The notes under the pieces were generated by a model that was given only the letters and a program-made list of their open reading frames with translations, searched no databases and was not told where the DNA came from. A DNA stretch of 27,716 nucleotides from Reticulitermes lucifugus (Eukaryota; Arthropoda; Insecta; Blattodea; Rhinotermitidae), in NCBI GenBank assembly GCA_026260175.1, contig JAKCWW010005357.1:8852-36567 (forward strand). Reading direction: 5' to 3'. The position numbers and the translations under genes were made by a program. Position 1 is the first letter of the stretch; the number at the start of each line of letters is the position of its first letter. Below are positions 25,848-27,716 of this stretch, in pieces.

Positions 25848-27335
25848 ATCTATATCGCGGCGGAAGCCTGAAATCACGCATAACGTTAGAATTATTATTG
25901 CAAATGGCCTCTTATAAAAACATGAAATATAAACTTTATTGGATTTAAGTTACAAAGGAGGTGAATATGGTGGTTTGTAAGGCAATAACACCGTGTATGC
26001 TGCTACAAAAGTTTTGAAGAAACTTGCTACGTAAATCTTTGGGGTAAGAGGCCCATTATCTAGGTTACTTTAGAAGAAAAAGACGAAATTAAGTTAGAAA
26101 ATGAAAAAGGGGGAATGCAGCTTTAGTACGAGGAGGTCTTCTCCCTTACAACATAAGTTTAATTCCGTACGTTCGCATTAGATTAAAAACTTTGCTATAT
26201 TTTGGGCAGCTAATGCCGCCTTCAAGCGCAGCATATGCTAATGGCGAATTGAAAAACACCTGTCTTAAAATATGTTGTAACCAGATAATACTGAAATCTC
26301 AGGAGTTATCACCCGATTAAACGTTCGCCGGATTATTAAAATTGATACAATTTACAATCATTGCACTTTACTTTTTGTTCTAATTTCTCGTGGTGACGCT
26401 TTGTCACCTTTTCCATTGACCACTTAAATGTCTAGTGAGGTGAATAATCACAAATTCAAATAAATTTTTGTTTGTTTTTTAAACCTGTATTGTAGATATG
26501 TAGAAGTGTGTCTTCTATACTCTACGTTGTAAGTGCGATGGTGCAATGGTGATACAATTATTCACACGGCTGTGTTTGTAACACTACACACACACACACA
26601 CCTGTTACGCGCCTCTGCATAGTCGCAAAAACGCCTATGATATTTGCCATGCCCGTCGGTCTGTCTGCATATATCAGAGCGGCTTCCATTAAATTGATTT
26701 CCATGAAATTAGATATTGGGGACTTTCTTGAAAATCTGTTGAGGAATTCCAAAGGTGCTTAAAATCGGGCAAACCCGTCGGGAATTTTACATGAAGACTT
26801 CTGCACATTTTATTGTTGCTAGGTACATAAATTCGCCATAAAACATCTTCGTGCAACACTCAATATAGTTATATTGTTGACAGTGACATGTACCTCAACC
26901 ATGTATAGGGAACGCATTGTTGAGTTTCCATCACAACAATGGATAAGAGAACGCGCCACAATGTTACTGCCTATTTGCTGTGTATGTTAATTATAAGCGT
27001 GTGAAGGGCCGGTGTTATGTAAAGGTGTGATGAGTATGTTGCTGGTTTGTCTGTTACTGCTACTTAAAATACCATATGAAGCAGAATACGTAATTGAAAA
27101 GTGATTGTTGTCGACAGATGATAGACACGGCAATGGTAATTATTGACTTTTGAATTACTTTTCATGCCGGTATTTCAAAATTTATCTTTTACAAGTGTGT
27201 GAATTATTATAAAATTTAATTAAACTTACACAGTCACACATAATGTAGTAGTGTAATGTAATGACAAATGTGACATTTTTTCAGTCATTTACAGCGGTAG
27301 TCAGGTAGGTAAGTGCCAATGTTTGTGAAGAAGTA
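25848..27335. other. Intergenic, nothing assigned apart from a (CA)n run
   Basis: No gene or repeat recognised. The 64-codon minus frame over 26558-26752 includes translated (CA)n and is not a gene. Confidence 0.5.
26585..26602. repeat. (CA)n microsatellite
   Basis: About nine uninterrupted CA units. Confidence 0.9.
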
Positions 27336-27395
27336 TTGCCTCCAGCTTGAGGGTATTAAATATAAATGGTATTTTTCTCCGAAACGTTGGCACCC
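27336..27395 (+). repeat. Possible hammerhead-like remnant
   Basis: TCTCCGAAACGTT|GGCACC at 27377-27394 matches the 3' half of the foldback motifs (GAAAC, ACGT palindrome, UU cleavage site). Upstream, CTTGAGGG could be a decayed CTGANGA. GTGCC at 27313-27317 could pair with GGCAC at 27389-27393. No inverted partner is seen before the window ends. Confidence 0.35.
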
Positions 27396-27716
27396 ACTAT
27401 AACCGATTATATTGCCCCTTTCGAGGGAGGATGGAAGTAGTTAGTTGGAGTAGGAGTTTTACAGCGCCGGCACCCCATATCAAAGGCAGTTTAGAATATT
27501 GGGGGGGTCAGGGATTCAGAAAATGGCAGTAAAACAAGCCATCTTGCTAGCCGTGGGAAGACTATGCACAAAACACTTGGAGTTGAGAAGAGAATTTCAA
27601 CGGGTGTGCTCCAACCGCTCGCTGTCAGGCAGACAGAGACCTTAAAGATAGGAGCCTGTTGTAAATTGTGAACGAAGAATATTGTGGTTCAATTTTGTCA
27701 AATATATCAGCTTACA
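27396..27716. other. Right-end flank, nothing assigned
   Basis: No recognisable feature in the last 320 bases. Confidence 0.5.

Overview
The window reads as nuclear DNA of an arthropod, most likely a hemimetabolous insect. Coding density is very low, introns have GT-AG boundaries, tRNA-derived SINEs are abundant, and there are fragments of non-LTR and DNA transposons plus one assembly gap (10892-10955). Several repeats carry translated signatures that I associate from memory with cockroach, termite and other polyneopteran genomes. Blattodea is therefore my best guess, but it is an inference.

Only one host gene can be supported. It lies on the minus strand as three coding exons (14488-13568, 12624-12504, 9383-9151) with matching splice phases, and encodes 424 residues. 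The product has a long polar N-terminal half beginning with an NPxY motif, then four predicted membrane segments and a short tail. This matches Sanpodo, the four-pass Notch-pathway membrane protein that is bound by Numb in asymmetric cell division. Intron 1 holds a ribozyme-like remnant. Intron 2 holds an old interspersed repeat and a 449-bp hAT-like miniature transposon with 8-bp target duplications.

Layout: 1-9000 is intergenic and repeat-bearing (two SINE-A copies, degenerate SINE remnants, a TIR element, one SINE-C copy). 9151-14488 is the sanpodo-like gene. 14.5-16.3 kb is its upstream flank. 16.4-26 kb is a dense repeat district with four foldback elements, two SINE-B copies, a second SINE-C copy, a dead LINE 3' end, a 31-bp tandem repeat and a third SINE-A copy with a perfect target duplication. 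26-27.7 kb is mostly unassignable.

The most unusual feature is the set of four foldback (inverted-repeat) elements at about 16.4, 18.9, 22.3-23.1 and 25.7 kb (five inverted structures counting 22.3 and 22.9 separately). Nearly every arm carries a hammerhead-ribozyme-like motif: CTGANGA, a hairpin, GAAAC, a short palindrome, and a U-H cleavage site. Four of these motifs keep the whole conserved core. Stem III is only the palindrome ACGT or ACATATGT, the layout expected of the minimal, dimer-cleaving hammerheads associated with Penelope-like retroelements. I infer that these foldbacks are terminal-repeat remnants of such elements.
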